From: Actinospica acidithermotolerans
GTDB taxonomy: Bacteria; Actinomycetota; Actinomycetes; Streptomycetales; Catenulisporaceae
Length of the DNA: 64,000 bases
Assembly: GCF_018139625.1 (NCBI RefSeq)
Contig: NZ_JAGSOH010000009.1
Coordinates: 39,519-103,518 of the forward strand
Direction: 5' to 3'
Shown here: positions 35,942-45,297 of the stretch, piece after piece
Numbering within the stretch: position 1 is the stretch's first letter
How the letters are laid out: each line of letters opens with the position of its first letter
The notes under the pieces: model-generated
The model's input: only the letters and a program-made list of their open reading frames with translations
Databases searched by the model: none
What the model was told of the DNA's origin: nothing
Position numbers and translations under genes: made by a program

Positions 35942-36379
35942 TCAGCTCTCGTATAAGCGGCCGAGCAGGGCTCCCTGCCCGGACTGAAGAATGTGCGCGG
36001 CCTCCAGCGGAATCCAGAAGCATTCGAAGTGCGTCGGATCGCCCTGGCCGTCGTGGTCCTCCTGGCTGGCCCACCGCTCCGGCGCCTCCTCGAGCAGTTC
36101 GAGATGGAAGACGTGCCGGTGCTGGATCTCGAACCGGTAGGGCGTGATGTCGTACTCGACCTCGCCCAGCTTCTTCACGATCTTGAACTGGGCCAGACCG
36201 GTCTCCTCGCTGGCCTCACGCAACGCCGCGTCCTCCGGCGACTCCCCGGGGCGGATACTGCCGGCCGGAACCTGGATCCCGACCTCCTCGTACGAGTAGT
36301 CGGTGTGCCGGAACACCAGCAGGTTCCCGTCGCGCACCACGTAGACGAGGACCTTGTCCTTGACGACTTTCTCAGGCAT
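35942..36379 (-). CDS. NUDIX hydrolase
   Basis: 145 residues from ATG 36379 (MPEKVVKDKV). The NUDIX box GSIRPGESPEDAALREASEETGLA matches GX5EX7REUXEEXGU. It is the first gene of the long minus-strand run, 52 bases before the radical SAM/SPASM gene. Substrate unknown; a nucleoside diphosphate derivative would fit the nucleotide-related genes in the same run. Confidence 0.8.
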   Translation of the reverse strand: MPEKVVKDKVLVYVVRDGNLLVFRHTDYSYEEVGIQVPAGSIRPGESPEDAALREASEETGLAQFKIVKKLGEVEYDITPYRFEIQHRHVFHLELLEEAPERWASQEDHDGQGDPTHFECFWIPLEAAHILQSGQGALLGRLYES

Positions 36380-36980
36380 GGGATGACTCTGCTTTCCATC
36401 GATCAACGGATCGCGTCGGCCCGGCGGGCGACGCGGTGACACGCCGAGTCTTGCGGATCCCAGCGTCCTTCGCCTGGCCGCCACACCGATCATCACCCCG
36501 GAGCATGGGACGCTGTAACCGCTGACTGGCGGCCTTTTAAGTGTCCCTAAGCGTCCGTTAGGCGTCCCCATCACGTCCCTTGCTGTACCTATGGGCTGCG
36601 GGCTGACCTTCGGCGGCCGAAGCACCATTCCGAAATGCCCGAGGTCAACCTGTACTGCAGCGGTGGTGCGGCTTGAAAGAGGCTGATGATAAGGGTCTGC
36701 TCGACGACTCCGAGGACGTCCGCGTCACGCTCTCAACGCCTCCGAGTGTCCCTGGAGCGTCCTTGCCAGCCCTTGACTGATGCTGAGCTTGGCAAGTTGC
36801 AGAGGTTTGCTCCAAGACGTGGGCGCGCGGCCCCGTGTCTCGCGGCTGCCGGTCTACGCGCGCTCCTTACAGCGTAGGCACCCCGAGGTTGCCTCGCTTC
36901 GAGAGCCTGGACAATCGACGATCGCAGGTTGCAACTTCGCGGCCTTGGCCGGTGGATCGCCGACTCGCTTCAATACCAGC
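36380..36980. other. Control region between NUDIX and XRE genes
   Basis: 600 bases between divergent genes with no supported ORF. It holds the phased GTCC array and CCTAA-N7-TTAGG (36546-36562), and should contain the promoters of the cluster and of the XRE/DUF5919-like gene. Confidence 0.4.
36541..36580. repeat. Helically phased GTCC repeats
   Basis: GTCC occurs at 36543, 36553, 36564 and 36575, spacing 10, 11 and 11 bases, about one turn of DNA each. A further pair lies at 36748 and 36759 (11 bases). The longer unit is roughly GYGTCCSY. The array is 160 bases upstream of the NUDIX gene on the other strand and is a likely regulator-binding site. Confidence 0.5.
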
Positions 36981-37742
36981 GTGAACGATCGACTGCGGCG
37001 AGTGATGCGGGAGCGGGGCGTGGAGGCCACGCGCCTCGCCGAGGCCTGCCAGGTGGACCGCAAGACCGTCGAGCGCTGGATCAACCCCGGCCGCCGACCC
37101 CGGGCCAGGCAGCGCGCCCTCGCCGCCGCTGCCCTTGGTGTGAAAGAGGTCGAACTCTGGCCCGACGAGCACACTGGCCCAGCGGCCTACCGGTACCAGG
37201 CTGTGGAGTTGATCGCCACCTACCCGAATCGAGCCTGCGTTCCGCGGGAAACCTGGATTTCTCTCCTCGAAGGGGCGGAAGAGAACATCGATCTTCTGGT
37301 GTACTCCGGCTCGTTCTTCGCTCAGGTCGTCCCCCGAATCGCTGCGACGCTAGCGCGCCGCGCCGCAGAGGGCGTTCGCATCCGCCTGTGCTTTGGAGAC
37401 CCGGCGAGTCACGCCGTCGCGATCCGCGACACCGAGGAGAAGCTGCACGGCACGCTCTCGATGAAGATTAAGGCGTCGCTGACCTACTATCTCGACCTTC
37501 TAAGCACAGAGGGGTGCGAAGTCCGCCTTCACGGGGCAACCCTCTATGCTTCGCTGTTCCGATTCGACAGTCAGGCCCTGATCAATCCTCATGTCTGGGG
37601 GCAACCCGCGAGCGCCAATCCGCTACTGCACCTGCGCTACGGCGAAGAGGGGGGCTGGTTTGATTTGTACAATGAGAGTTTCGAGGGGGTATGGAAGTCG
37701 GCAAGACGGCTGAATGCTGACGAAGGTATCCCTCTTGGCTAG
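36981..37742 (+). CDS. XRE regulator with PLD/DUF5919-like domain
   Basis: 253 residues from GTG 36981 (VNDRLRRVMRERG); related proteins start at this point, though no ribosome site is present and the message may be leaderless. The HTH is RLAEACQVDRKTVERWI (about 17-33). The remaining 180 residues carry ISLLEGAEENIDLLVYSGSFFAQVV and VRIRLCFGDP, an XRE-plus-DUF5919 arrangement common in Streptomyces. Divergent from the minus-strand cluster, it may control it. Confidence 0.65.
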   Translation: MNDRLRRVMRERGVEATRLAEACQVDRKTVERWINPGRRPRARQRALAAAALGVKEVELWPDEHTGPAAYRYQAVELIATYPNRACVPRETWISLLEGAEENIDLLVYSGSFFAQVVPRIAATLARRAAEGVRIRLCFGDPASHAVAIRDTEEKLHGTLSMKIKASLTYYLDLLSTEGCEVRLHGATLYASLFRFDSQALINPHVWGQPASANPLLHLRYGEEGGWFDLYNESFEGVWKSARRLNADEGIPLG

Positions 37743-37870
37743 GATCAAGTATAATTGCCGACCATTCGCCCCCGCGACCACACTCTCAGTCGTGCGAGCA
37801 GTCGCTCGTCATAGAAGAGCGCATCCTCGGCGACCTGAAGGGCGGCTCGTGGGCGACCTCCTGGTGGCGC

Positions 37871-38767
37871 TCAGAGAAGATTCCATGGTTGGTCCAGTAC
37901 GCCAGCGCGGAGTCCGTCGATGCGACGGTGCACCTCATGCGCAGCCGGCGTGTCGGCTTGGGCCTTCCAGGAATTAGTAGTGATCATGCGCAGTTCCCTG
38001 ACGGCCTTGAGGGTCGTGTAGCCAGGCCAGTTGCGAATATCGCGACCGTAGCAGTCGGCGAACTCGTCGTACTCGCTCGAGGGATGGCCAAACCTTTCAC
38101 AGTGCACTGCAAGAGTGGTCAGGTCCCACTCCACGTGGCCCATGCAAGCTGATTCGAGGTCCGCAAGTACGGGGCCTCCCGCGCTGACCAGAGCGTTGCT
38201 GTGGTGAGCATCGCCGTGGATTAGGCGTGCAGATCCGGCATATTCCAGTCGCTCGTACTCCTTGGCCAGACGGCCTGCATAGTCGGTGAGAAAGTCTCGC
38301 TCTTCGTCGTCGAGGAGGCTGGTACGCGCGAGGGACCGGCTAACGGCCGCGAACGGATCGAGCCGCTGAAGGTCTAGTCCGGTTGGGATGCGGGTGTTGT
38401 GCAGTTGGTGCAGGGGATAGGCAAGGTCCGCCGCATGCGGGGCACGAACAGGATCGATGGCCGTCCAAAAGGTCACGTGGTGGCCATGGACGGTCATCGG
38501 CTGGACGATGCCGGGGTAGGGCCCGGTGACGGGAACGTGGAGTGCGACGAGCTCGCCGGCGAGTTCCAGCGTACGGCGGATACGCGGCAGTCTCGTTCCG
38601 CGCCTAGTGATCTTGACGACGGCCCCGGGCTGCGGCAGAAGGTAGACAGCGTTTGTGTGGTGCCGCAGCAGCCGGGCGCCGGAGGAATCGAAGCCGGCGC
38701 TAAGGCAGGCGGTTTCAAGAATTGGCGGGGTCGTGGCGGAGTTGAAGGCGTCCGCTTGTCGGTTCAC
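37871..38767 (-). CDS. Aminoglycoside phosphotransferase-fold kinase
   Basis: 298 residues. The catalytic loop is LIHGDAHHSN and the metal-binding Asp is in VLADLESA, diagnostic of the APH/choline-kinase fold. The N-lobe VVKITRR carries the ATP Lys. GTG start at 38767. Such proteins phosphorylate antibiotics or small molecules; a resistance role is possible but unproven. Confidence 0.8.
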   Translation of the reverse strand: MNRQADAFNSATTPPILETACLSAGFDSSGARLLRHHTNAVYLLPQPGAVVKITRRGTRLPRIRRTLELAGELVALHVPVTGPYPGIVQPMTVHGHHVTFWTAIDPVRAPHAADLAYPLHQLHNTRIPTGLDLQRLDPFAAVSRSLARTSLLDDEERDFLTDYAGRLAKEYERLEYAGSARLIHGDAHHSNALVSAGGPVLADLESACMGHVEWDLTTLAVHCERFGHPSSEYDEFADCYGRDIRNWPGYTTLKAVRELRMITTNSWKAQADTPAAHEVHRRIDGLRAGVLDQPWNLL

Positions 38768-38807
38768 ACTAGCGAGTCTCGCAGAGCGCGTTGGCGATGG
38801 GCGAGAG

Positions 38808-40112
38808 TCAGTTGCCGGGAAGCAGCGCCAGCGTCTCGCGCAGTTGGGTTACTGCCCCGTTGGAGCTGTGTCCATCAGGGACGACTGCGAGCAAGTCACT
38901 GGTACGGGCCAGGACCACGCCTGTCCGCTGTTGTTCAGGCAGAGAGCTCAAGACTTCCTGAGCAAGTTGGCAACCATCGGCCGGCGCGCCATCGAGGACA
39001 AGGCAGATGGCCTGGTCGAGGTCGATCAGGACTGGGTCGATGCCGCCGTCGGCACCGTAGCGCATTTGCGCGCCGTGTTGGATCTCAGAGGCTCGCCGGG
39101 TTTCGCCAAGGTTGGTAAGGGTGCCGGATAGGTAGAGCATCAGGCGGCGCTCGGTGAAGCGGAAGGCGACTTCGTCGTCGGGCTCGCCGACGTGTTCGAA
39201 GGCCTCTTGACAGCGGCGCAGTGCGTCCTCGGCGTCGTGCGAGTTTCCTAGGCGGGCAAGAGCACGTGCTTCGCCGGCGGCGGCGAGAGCGACCGGGGAG
39301 CCTGTGCGTCCGCGGGCGATCATTTGGGCCTCGCGGGTAAGGCGAAGGGCTTCAGCGACGCGACCATAGTAGTAAGGCAGCATCGCCGCTTGCGCTCTGG
39401 CTTGGGCGCGCAGCAGGGCATCTCCCGTATCGTCGGCCGCAGCGGTCGCGGTGGAATACCAGTTGCTGGCGTGGCGCTGTTCGCCCACTTTCATGAGTGC
39501 ATCGGCGATGAGGGTGGCGTAGTTCGAGGTGAGTGCGGACAGGCGCCGCTGGATGGCGGCTGGATGGTGATGGCTTGCGACCTCCTGGACCTCCCGGCAC
39601 TCCCCAAGTAGCAGAGCAAGCATCTTCAGGGGCGGATTTCTGCAGTATTCGCGCTTGCGCCATTCGAAGACGTCTGCGTGCTGGTCGATCCACTCGTGGG
39701 AAGCGGATGCGGATACCAAGGACCGTTCTGCGAGCGCTCGGACGTACTCCGCGTCGGCGAGCACTGCAGATGGGTCGTTCTGGCGAATCGACACAGCTAG
39801 CGCGCTGGCAACGCCCTCGGCAGGCCTCACTCCAAAGCGATATGGCCCTTGAACCGGATCGGCTGGGAAGACTACGAGATGCCCCGCGATGGGCTCTTCA
39901 TCGGCAGCGATGAGGATGCTGTCGAGTTCTTCGAGCGTCAGGGCGAGGATCCGGGCAAGGTGCGGCCGGAGCCACGGCTGGGGTTCGGCGGCGCCAGCTT
40001 CCCAGCGGCCCACGGTTCTCGGATCAACGTTTAGGAGAGCCGCAAGTTCCTCCTGGGAGATCCCGCACGCGCGCCTTCTCTTTGCGAGCGCTTCCCGCCG
40101 ACCCTTACTCAT
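38808..40112 (-). CDS. XRE regulator with TPR-like domain 2
   Basis: 434 residues from ATG 40112, preceded by GGAGG. The HTH is ACGISQEELAALLNVDPRTVGRWEAG, nearly the same layout as the protein at 14038-15318, including the EPQPWLRPHLARILALTLEELD helix. A helical TPR-like array fills the rest. The two proteins are paralogues bracketing the minus-strand cluster. Confidence 0.8.
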   Translation of the reverse strand: MSKGRREALAKRRRACGISQEELAALLNVDPRTVGRWEAGAAEPQPWLRPHLARILALTLEELDSILIAADEEPIAGHLVVFPADPVQGPYRFGVRPAEGVASALAVSIRQNDPSAVLADAEYVRALAERSLVSASASHEWIDQHADVFEWRKREYCRNPPLKMLALLLGECREVQEVASHHHPAAIQRRLSALTSNYATLIADALMKVGEQRHASNWYSTATAAADDTGDALLRAQARAQAAMLPYYYGRVAEALRLTREAQMIARGRTGSPVALAAAGEARALARLGNSHDAEDALRRCQEAFEHVGEPDDEVAFRFTERRLMLYLSGTLTNLGETRRASEIQHGAQMRYGADGGIDPVLIDLDQAICLVLDGAPADGCQLAQEVLSSLPEQQRTGVVLARTSDLLAVVPDGHSSNGAVTQLRETLALLPGN

Positions 40113-40348
40113 CCGCCCTCCGTCCCCCGCAGCTGGCTGCGCTTCGAGACGCATCCCCATCGGCAGGCCATCAGCCCCGAGTAGGCTACCGCTTGCGATT
40201 GCTTCGTCACCACGCGCACCACGCGCGCCAATGCCAAGGCTTGGTAAAGAGATGCTGATACCGCTTGTAGCGGTCGGGCTCGATCGGCGCGAACTGTTGG
40301 CAATCTCGGCGAGGATTCGGCTGGCCATCGGGGGCGCCGTGATCGGGC

Positions 40349-41011
40349 TTATTTTCTACTCGAACGCGACAGGAGTGCGGGTAGTTCGGTGAGCGAGTCG
40401 ATGCGCCAGGTGGCTGCTGCTTGCAGAGCCGGGTCGTCCGCATGCTGATAGCCCCAGGGCCCTCGCCGGATGTGGGCTGCGTGTAAGCCGGCGTTGCGCG
40501 CGGCAATGATGTCGTTTTCCGGGTGGTCGCCGACGTAGACGATCTGCTCGGCCCGGCAACCCGCCCAGGTGCACACTCGCTCGAAGAATCGTGGGTCCGG
40601 CTTGGCGACCCGCCATTCGCCGGAGGTGGCCACGGCGTCGACGGGCAACTCGAGTGCACGTAGAAGGTGTCCTGCGCGTTCGGTCTGGTTGCCAGCGATT
40701 CCGACCCACAGTCCAGCTTCGCGCAGGGCCCCGAGCGCGGGGCGGGCATCGGGGTAGAGGTCTGCCTCGGTGATGGACTCACCATGGCCGGCCGCCTCGC
40801 GCGCTGCGCGCTCTGCGATGAGGTCGAAGCCTGGTTTCACCAGCGCGAGTGCGTCGGCGTTGTCTCGGCCCTGAGCTGTGACGGCTCCGACGAGGGCGGA
40901 AAGCGTGTGGCGTGGGACATCCAGCCAGTCGGCCCAGGAGCCCCAGAAGGTGCTGTCGTTCATTAGCGTCTCTCCGACATCGAAAACCACAGCGCACACT
41001 TCAGTCTCCAT
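40349..41011 (-). CDS. HAD-family hydrolase
   Basis: 220 residues from ATG 41011 (GAGG 9 bases upstream; ATG 41020 is the alternative). Motif I VFDVGETL, motif II GIAGNQTE, motif III KPDPRFF and motif IV YVGDHPENDI match the HAD phosphatase pattern; in motif I the second Asp is replaced by Glu (DVGET). Substrate unknown. Confidence 0.8.
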   Translation of the reverse strand: METEVCAVVFDVGETLMNDSTFWGSWADWLDVPRHTLSALVGAVTAQGRDNADALALVKPGFDLIAERAAREAAGHGESITEADLYPDARPALGALREAGLWVGIAGNQTERAGHLLRALELPVDAVATSGEWRVAKPDPRFFERVCTWAGCRAEQIVYVGDHPENDIIAARNAGLHAAHIRRGPWGYQHADDPALQAAATWRIDSLTELPALLSRSSRK

Positions 41012-41112
41012 CGGTCCCATCCTCGTCTCGGGGTCGAGATCCCGAGGATACTGGTGGCGTATACGAGCGGGTAACGTCGTGTCAGCAGGTGCAGAGCTTC
41101 TGCGGAGGGGCT

Positions 41113-42327
41113 GTGGAAACGCTCGATCAAATAGCCTCGTCCCTGCGGGCGTTGCGAAAACTTCGTGGCTGGACCCAAGAGGACTTGGCGGTGCACGCGG
41201 GCCGCGGCGCGTCCGTTTCCACGATCCGCCAAGTTGAGCGTGGGGCGCAGCGGCCGTCATGGTCCTTCACAGTGGCGGTGGCACGGGCCTTGAGCGTCGA
41301 TCCGCTCGCGCTCCTCGGGAACGATGCCGACGGCGTGGGCGGGGGACCGGTGCGCGCGGTCGAGGCCGCCCTGCCTGAGATCAGGCGAGTTGTGATGACC
41401 TACGACTGCCCACGTGAGCCTGAGAGTCCGCCGCGGGGACTCAACGAGCTTGGTGACGCGGTGGACGAGGCGTGCCGCATGCGGCTCGAGGCGCGCTACG
41501 GCCAGCTAGCAGATGTGATCGCACCACTGATCGAAGAAGTATGCTACGCGGCGCACACGCTCAGCGGCCAGGACAGGGAGAGGGCATTCTGGCTGCTCTC
41601 GGCTGCATACCGGTGCGCAGACGCATTGGTGTACAAAAGCGGTCACCTAGACCTGTCCACGAGCGTGATTGAGCGGATCGGATGGGCGGCAGCGCGATGT
41701 AACGACCCGCTGATGGAGGCCACCGCGGTGTATGTGCGGGCGCAGGGCTTTTTCGACAGCGATGTACCGGCCGCCGGAGTGCGCCTACTCTCGCGTGCGG
41801 CGGAAGCGCTGGCGATGGACGCGGCGGTTGATGTGCGCACAGCGAGCGTGTACGGTGCGCTGCACGCTCGCGCCGCCGTCCTCGCAGCCAAGGGCGGAAA
41901 TGCCAACGCAGCCGATGCACACCTCAGTATCGCCCGCGGCGCCGCCGGAGTGGTGGGCCGTGATAGAGCGCTGCTCTACACCTATTTTGGGCCCTCCCAG
42001 CTTCAGATCCATGAGCTGGCCGCGCGCGTCGAACTCGGAGACGGCCCCGGTGCTTTAGCAGCGGCTTCGAGCTGGCGCCTGCCAGCAGATCTGCCGGCGG
42101 AGCGATCGAGCCACTTCCTGATCGACCGGGCGCGGGCAGAGGTGTGGGTCGGCGCATACGGCAGCGCGGTTGCTTCCTTGTTAGAGGCGCGGCGGATCGC
42201 TCCCCTTCATACCCGGGCGCACCCGCTGGTCAAGCCGATGGTCGAGTCCATACTCGACCGGCTGCCGCGCCGCTCCCAGGAGGCGATGAGCCTTGGAGCA
42301 TGGCTGGGGCTAAGCCGCGGGCACTAG
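41113..42327 (+). CDS. XRE regulator with helical sensor domain
   Basis: 404 residues from GTG 41113, preceded by GGAGG. HTH: ALRKLRGWTQEDLAVHAG with STIRQVERGAQRP. The long C-terminal part is TPR-like. Divergent from the HAD hydrolase gene with a 101-base gap, so the two may share a promoter region. Confidence 0.75.
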   Translation: METLDQIASSLRALRKLRGWTQEDLAVHAGRGASVSTIRQVERGAQRPSWSFTVAVARALSVDPLALLGNDADGVGGGPVRAVEAALPEIRRVVMTYDCPREPESPPRGLNELGDAVDEACRMRLEARYGQLADVIAPLIEEVCYAAHTLSGQDRERAFWLLSAAYRCADALVYKSGHLDLSTSVIERIGWAAARCNDPLMEATAVYVRAQGFFDSDVPAAGVRLLSRAAEALAMDAAVDVRTASVYGALHARAAVLAAKGGNANAADAHLSIARGAAGVVGRDRALLYTYFGPSQLQIHELAARVELGDGPGALAAASSWRLPADLPAERSSHFLIDRARAEVWVGAYGSAVASLLEARRIAPLHTRAHPLVKPMVESILDRLPRRSQEAMSLGAWLGLSRGH

Positions 42328-43196
42328 CCCCACTTGACCGCTTCTTTGCTTAGTAGGACGCGAAGTATCAGGTTTCTGTATTTCTGTGCGCGCGCGTAGC
42401 GAGAATCTGCTCTCGTCCACGCCGAGCCCGGGAGACGCAGATGCCGAATGCCGAAGAGTCTGAAGCGCCGATTGTTCGCGCCTCGCGCGTGCATCTCCGC
42501 CTCGAGCGCGCTCTTGGCCGAATGGGCATCGTAGCTAAACGCGGCTTTGCTGGCGTAGATGCCATGGGCGAGCCGGTCATCGACGTTGGGGTGATCGGTG
42601 CCTCGGACGGAGAACGGCTCGTCGACGCGCTCTGCGAGGCGGAAGCCGATGGTCCGCAGGAACAGCAGCGAGATCAGATCGGCGCGCTGTCGCAGGCTCC
42701 CTCGGATGCGGATGGCCAGCCATGACGACCAGCTTGCTGAGGCCCGCTCGGGTCGATGTGAATCCGATTCGAGGCATGGATTCTTTGAGACGCGTGCGAC
42801 CGGGCCTGCGCGGACCGCTCGGCGAAAGCGATGCCGAAGGCCGTAAGCCTCGCGAATGGACGAGGGCACGCTCCACCGGCTGCGCGTACAGCTTCCAGAT
42901 CGACACGAGCCGGCCGTCAAGGCCTCCAACCTGCATGATCGGCTGAAGCAGGGCATGAATACAGATAGAAGCAGGTCAGCGGCGTCGATGTCTGATGGCT
43001 GTCCGATGCTTGTCCGGTCGATGCCCTGGGTTAGCTCGCCATCCGCCTGTTGGATTCTGTGTGCGGCGATTCGGCACCCACAAATCGGTCGAAGGCCGCT
43101 CGGACAGGTAGTCCACTTCGCAGATCGTCTTAGGGGAGTTTCGCGATGAGCGGACCGACGATTCAGAGTCGGCGCCGGACACCGGCGTGTACTCAC
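42324..43196 (-). pseudogene. Unrecognised ORF, possibly decayed
   Basis: An open frame of 290 codons. Its C-terminal 130 residues (from about 42710 downward) look protein-like, while the N-terminal part is Arg/Ser-rich. Sequence in another minus frame (42577-42936) looks more natural there, which suggests a frameshifted remnant. No domain recognised. Confidence 0.25.
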
Positions 43197-43354
43197 ACGT
43201 CCGCGCTACGGCCCGGAGCGCGCGGCTCGGTGCGTCATGACGAGTTGTCTGTGTGTGGCATCGGGCCCGACGTCGACGGTTGCGGTATGAGCGCGGCTGT
43301 TGTTTGGCTGGCTGCACGTGTACAAGCGGCCGTAGTTGAGCTGGTAGGTGTCTG

Positions 43355-44023
43355 ATGGTCGCTCGGCTCAAGCCTTTGACACCTGATTCTTCTGCAGTAC
43401 ACCGGTTCGGTGCGGTGTTGCGCCACCTGCGGATTGAGGCTGGGTTGTCCCAGCCCGAGCTCGCGGCGAAGATCTATACCTCGAAGTCGACTCTCAGCCG
43501 TGCTGAGACCGGCGTTCGACTGCTGCCCCGTGATCTGGCCGAGGCATGCGACACGCTGTTCAGCGCCAACGGAGTGCTGACCAGCACATGGCGCAGAGCC
43601 GACTCGGGTTGTGCAACCAAGGCACAGCGGATCCAGCGTGGAAACGCCTCGGGTCTGTGCGTGGGTAGCCTTTGCTCGTTCGCGCTGCGGACTCGCTGCG
43701 CTCAGGATTTAGCTTCCGGCGGCAGTTTGACGGTGCAAGCCAACCGGCACGCCGCATCTAATTCAATACATGGATGCGCAGACTTTGTCTGGCGCCGTGA
43801 TTCTCGACGGACCATTGCCCCTGGAAGGACGCTGCCGGCGTGGCATCGGCTTTCGCTCGCTGGCCGTGTGCTGTCGGACCCGCGATCGCGCTCGCGCCTA
43901 CCTGCTGGACTAAGGCCTGGGGCGCGTGGGAGACCGACCTGCACACTGGCACGTGATGTCCGCACCGGTTCCTCCGCCCGCGTTGCCGCTGGCATCGCAG
44001 GACGGGCGGCTGGTCGTGTCTGA
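43355..44023 (+). pseudogene. Truncated XRE regulator
   Basis: Residues 15-80 form a clear HTH of the streptomycete Scr1-type regulators: FGAVLRHLRIEAGLSQPELA, then TSKSTLSRAETGVR and AEACDTLFSANGVL. After about 43610 the frame loses this similarity and becomes Arg/Ser-rich low-quality sequence that runs into the next gene. The usual sensing domain is missing, so the gene was probably cut by a rearrangement. Confidence 0.55.
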
Positions 44024-45188
44024 CTTCGTTTGGACCGTGGCATGGCGTGATCATCGCCTCGACGCGGCGTGCACGGATGTGCAGGCCGGGCTGCTCGGCG
44101 CGGCGCGGCTCGTGCTGGCCGAGACCCGTGACGCCGGACAGCACGCGCGCCGCGGCTACGCAAGCGCGGTGCTCGGATCCCTGGCCGCGCGGACGGACGT
44201 GGCGGAGCAGTGGCTGCGCGAGGAGCCTAAGGATCCCGACGCCCTGCTGCTGGCCGCGCGCGTGGCCGCGGTGCACGCCGCGGCGGCCTACCGGAAGCGG
44301 CATGCGCGAGCGCGGAAGCTGCTGGACCAGACCCTCGATCTGGCCGGCCGGTGCGCCCTCGCGCGGCCCGAGGACCCGACCCCGTACGTGATCACGCTCA
44401 GCCTGGCCCGATTCGAATGCCAGCAGGTGCCGCCCTCGGATGCGCTGCCGGAACTCGGCGGCCTTCCCGGACCGTGGGGACTGGTCGAGCAGGAGATCTG
44501 GCCGCGAGATCCCCACAACCGCGAAACAGCCCGGCACCTTCTGACCTACTTCGGGACGAGCCGCACGGCCGCGGCGCCGACCCAGGTCGCCCTCAGCCTG
44601 GCCGCGCGCAGTCCCCTGGCCAGCCCGCTGCGGCTGCTGCCGCTGGCCGCGTTCCTCGAATACCCGCTCACGGGCGAGGAAGCGGAGGCAGCAGACCTCG
44701 ACCGGTACGAGCGGATCAACGGCCTGCGCAAGCTGGTCGCGGGCCTGGACGAACGGCTCAAGACCGGCGGCGGCATCGACGGCTACACCGCGGACTTCGA
44801 TCTGCAAGAGCGACGCAAACGGCTGATGCGCTCGATCGAAGCGATGACCCAGGAGGCGGAGGCAGCACCGCGGGTCCCGCGCCGCGCGATGGTAGGCGAG
44901 CTGACGGACCTGCACGCGCTCTGGTTCGTTCACCGCTCCGGGCCGGAGGAATACGTGCCGATCGCCGACGTCTCGCTGCTGGCGCGCGGGCTGCAGCTCG
45001 GCGGCGAGTACAGCCGCGCCGGCGGCGTACTGCGGCACCTGCTGCCGCTGGCCACCGCCTACCCGTGGAAGCTCGACGGCGACCCGGCCACCGTGCTGGC
45101 CGCCGCCATCGCCGAATGCTCCGCCGAGAGCCACCTGCCGGTTACCTCCCCGACCACGCTGCGGGCCGGCCCCAGCGCCGAGCCCTAG
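43956..45188 (+). CDS. Hypothetical helical protein
   Basis: About 410 residues. ATG 43956 (MSAPVPPPALPL) is used; GTG 43926 is also in frame. Mostly Ala/Leu/Arg-rich helices with TPR-like character (AARVAAVHAAAAYRKRH), a TGG-x-DGY segment and an HRSGPEEYVPIADVS block. Same strand as the amino acid permease, 109 bases ahead. Family unknown. Confidence 0.6.
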   Translation: MSAPVPPPALPLASQDGRLVVSDFVWTVAWRDHRLDAACTDVQAGLLGAARLVLAETRDAGQHARRGYASAVLGSLAARTDVAEQWLREEPKDPDALLLAARVAAVHAAAAYRKRHARARKLLDQTLDLAGRCALARPEDPTPYVITLSLARFECQQVPPSDALPELGGLPGPWGLVEQEIWPRDPHNRETARHLLTYFGTSRTAAAPTQVALSLAARSPLASPLRLLPLAAFLEYPLTGEEAEAADLDRYERINGLRKLVAGLDERLKTGGGIDGYTADFDLQERRKRLMRSIEAMTQEAEAAPRVPRRAMVGELTDLHALWFVHRSGPEEYVPIADVSLLARGLQLGGEYSRAGGVLRHLLPLATAYPWKLDGDPATVLAAAIAECSAESHLPVTSPTTLRAGPSAEP

Positions 45189-45297
45189 GCCCGAGCTCCC
45201 CGCGGCTCCAGGCCGCACGGAACTGCCACCTGCCCTTCATCGACCATCTGCCCTCTACCAAGCCCGCCTCTTCCAACGACACCTTCAAGGATCACTG

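Noticed and set aside
42441..42725. 94-codon plus-strand ORF
   Set aside because: Antisense to the more protein-like minus-strand sequence, with no ribosome site.
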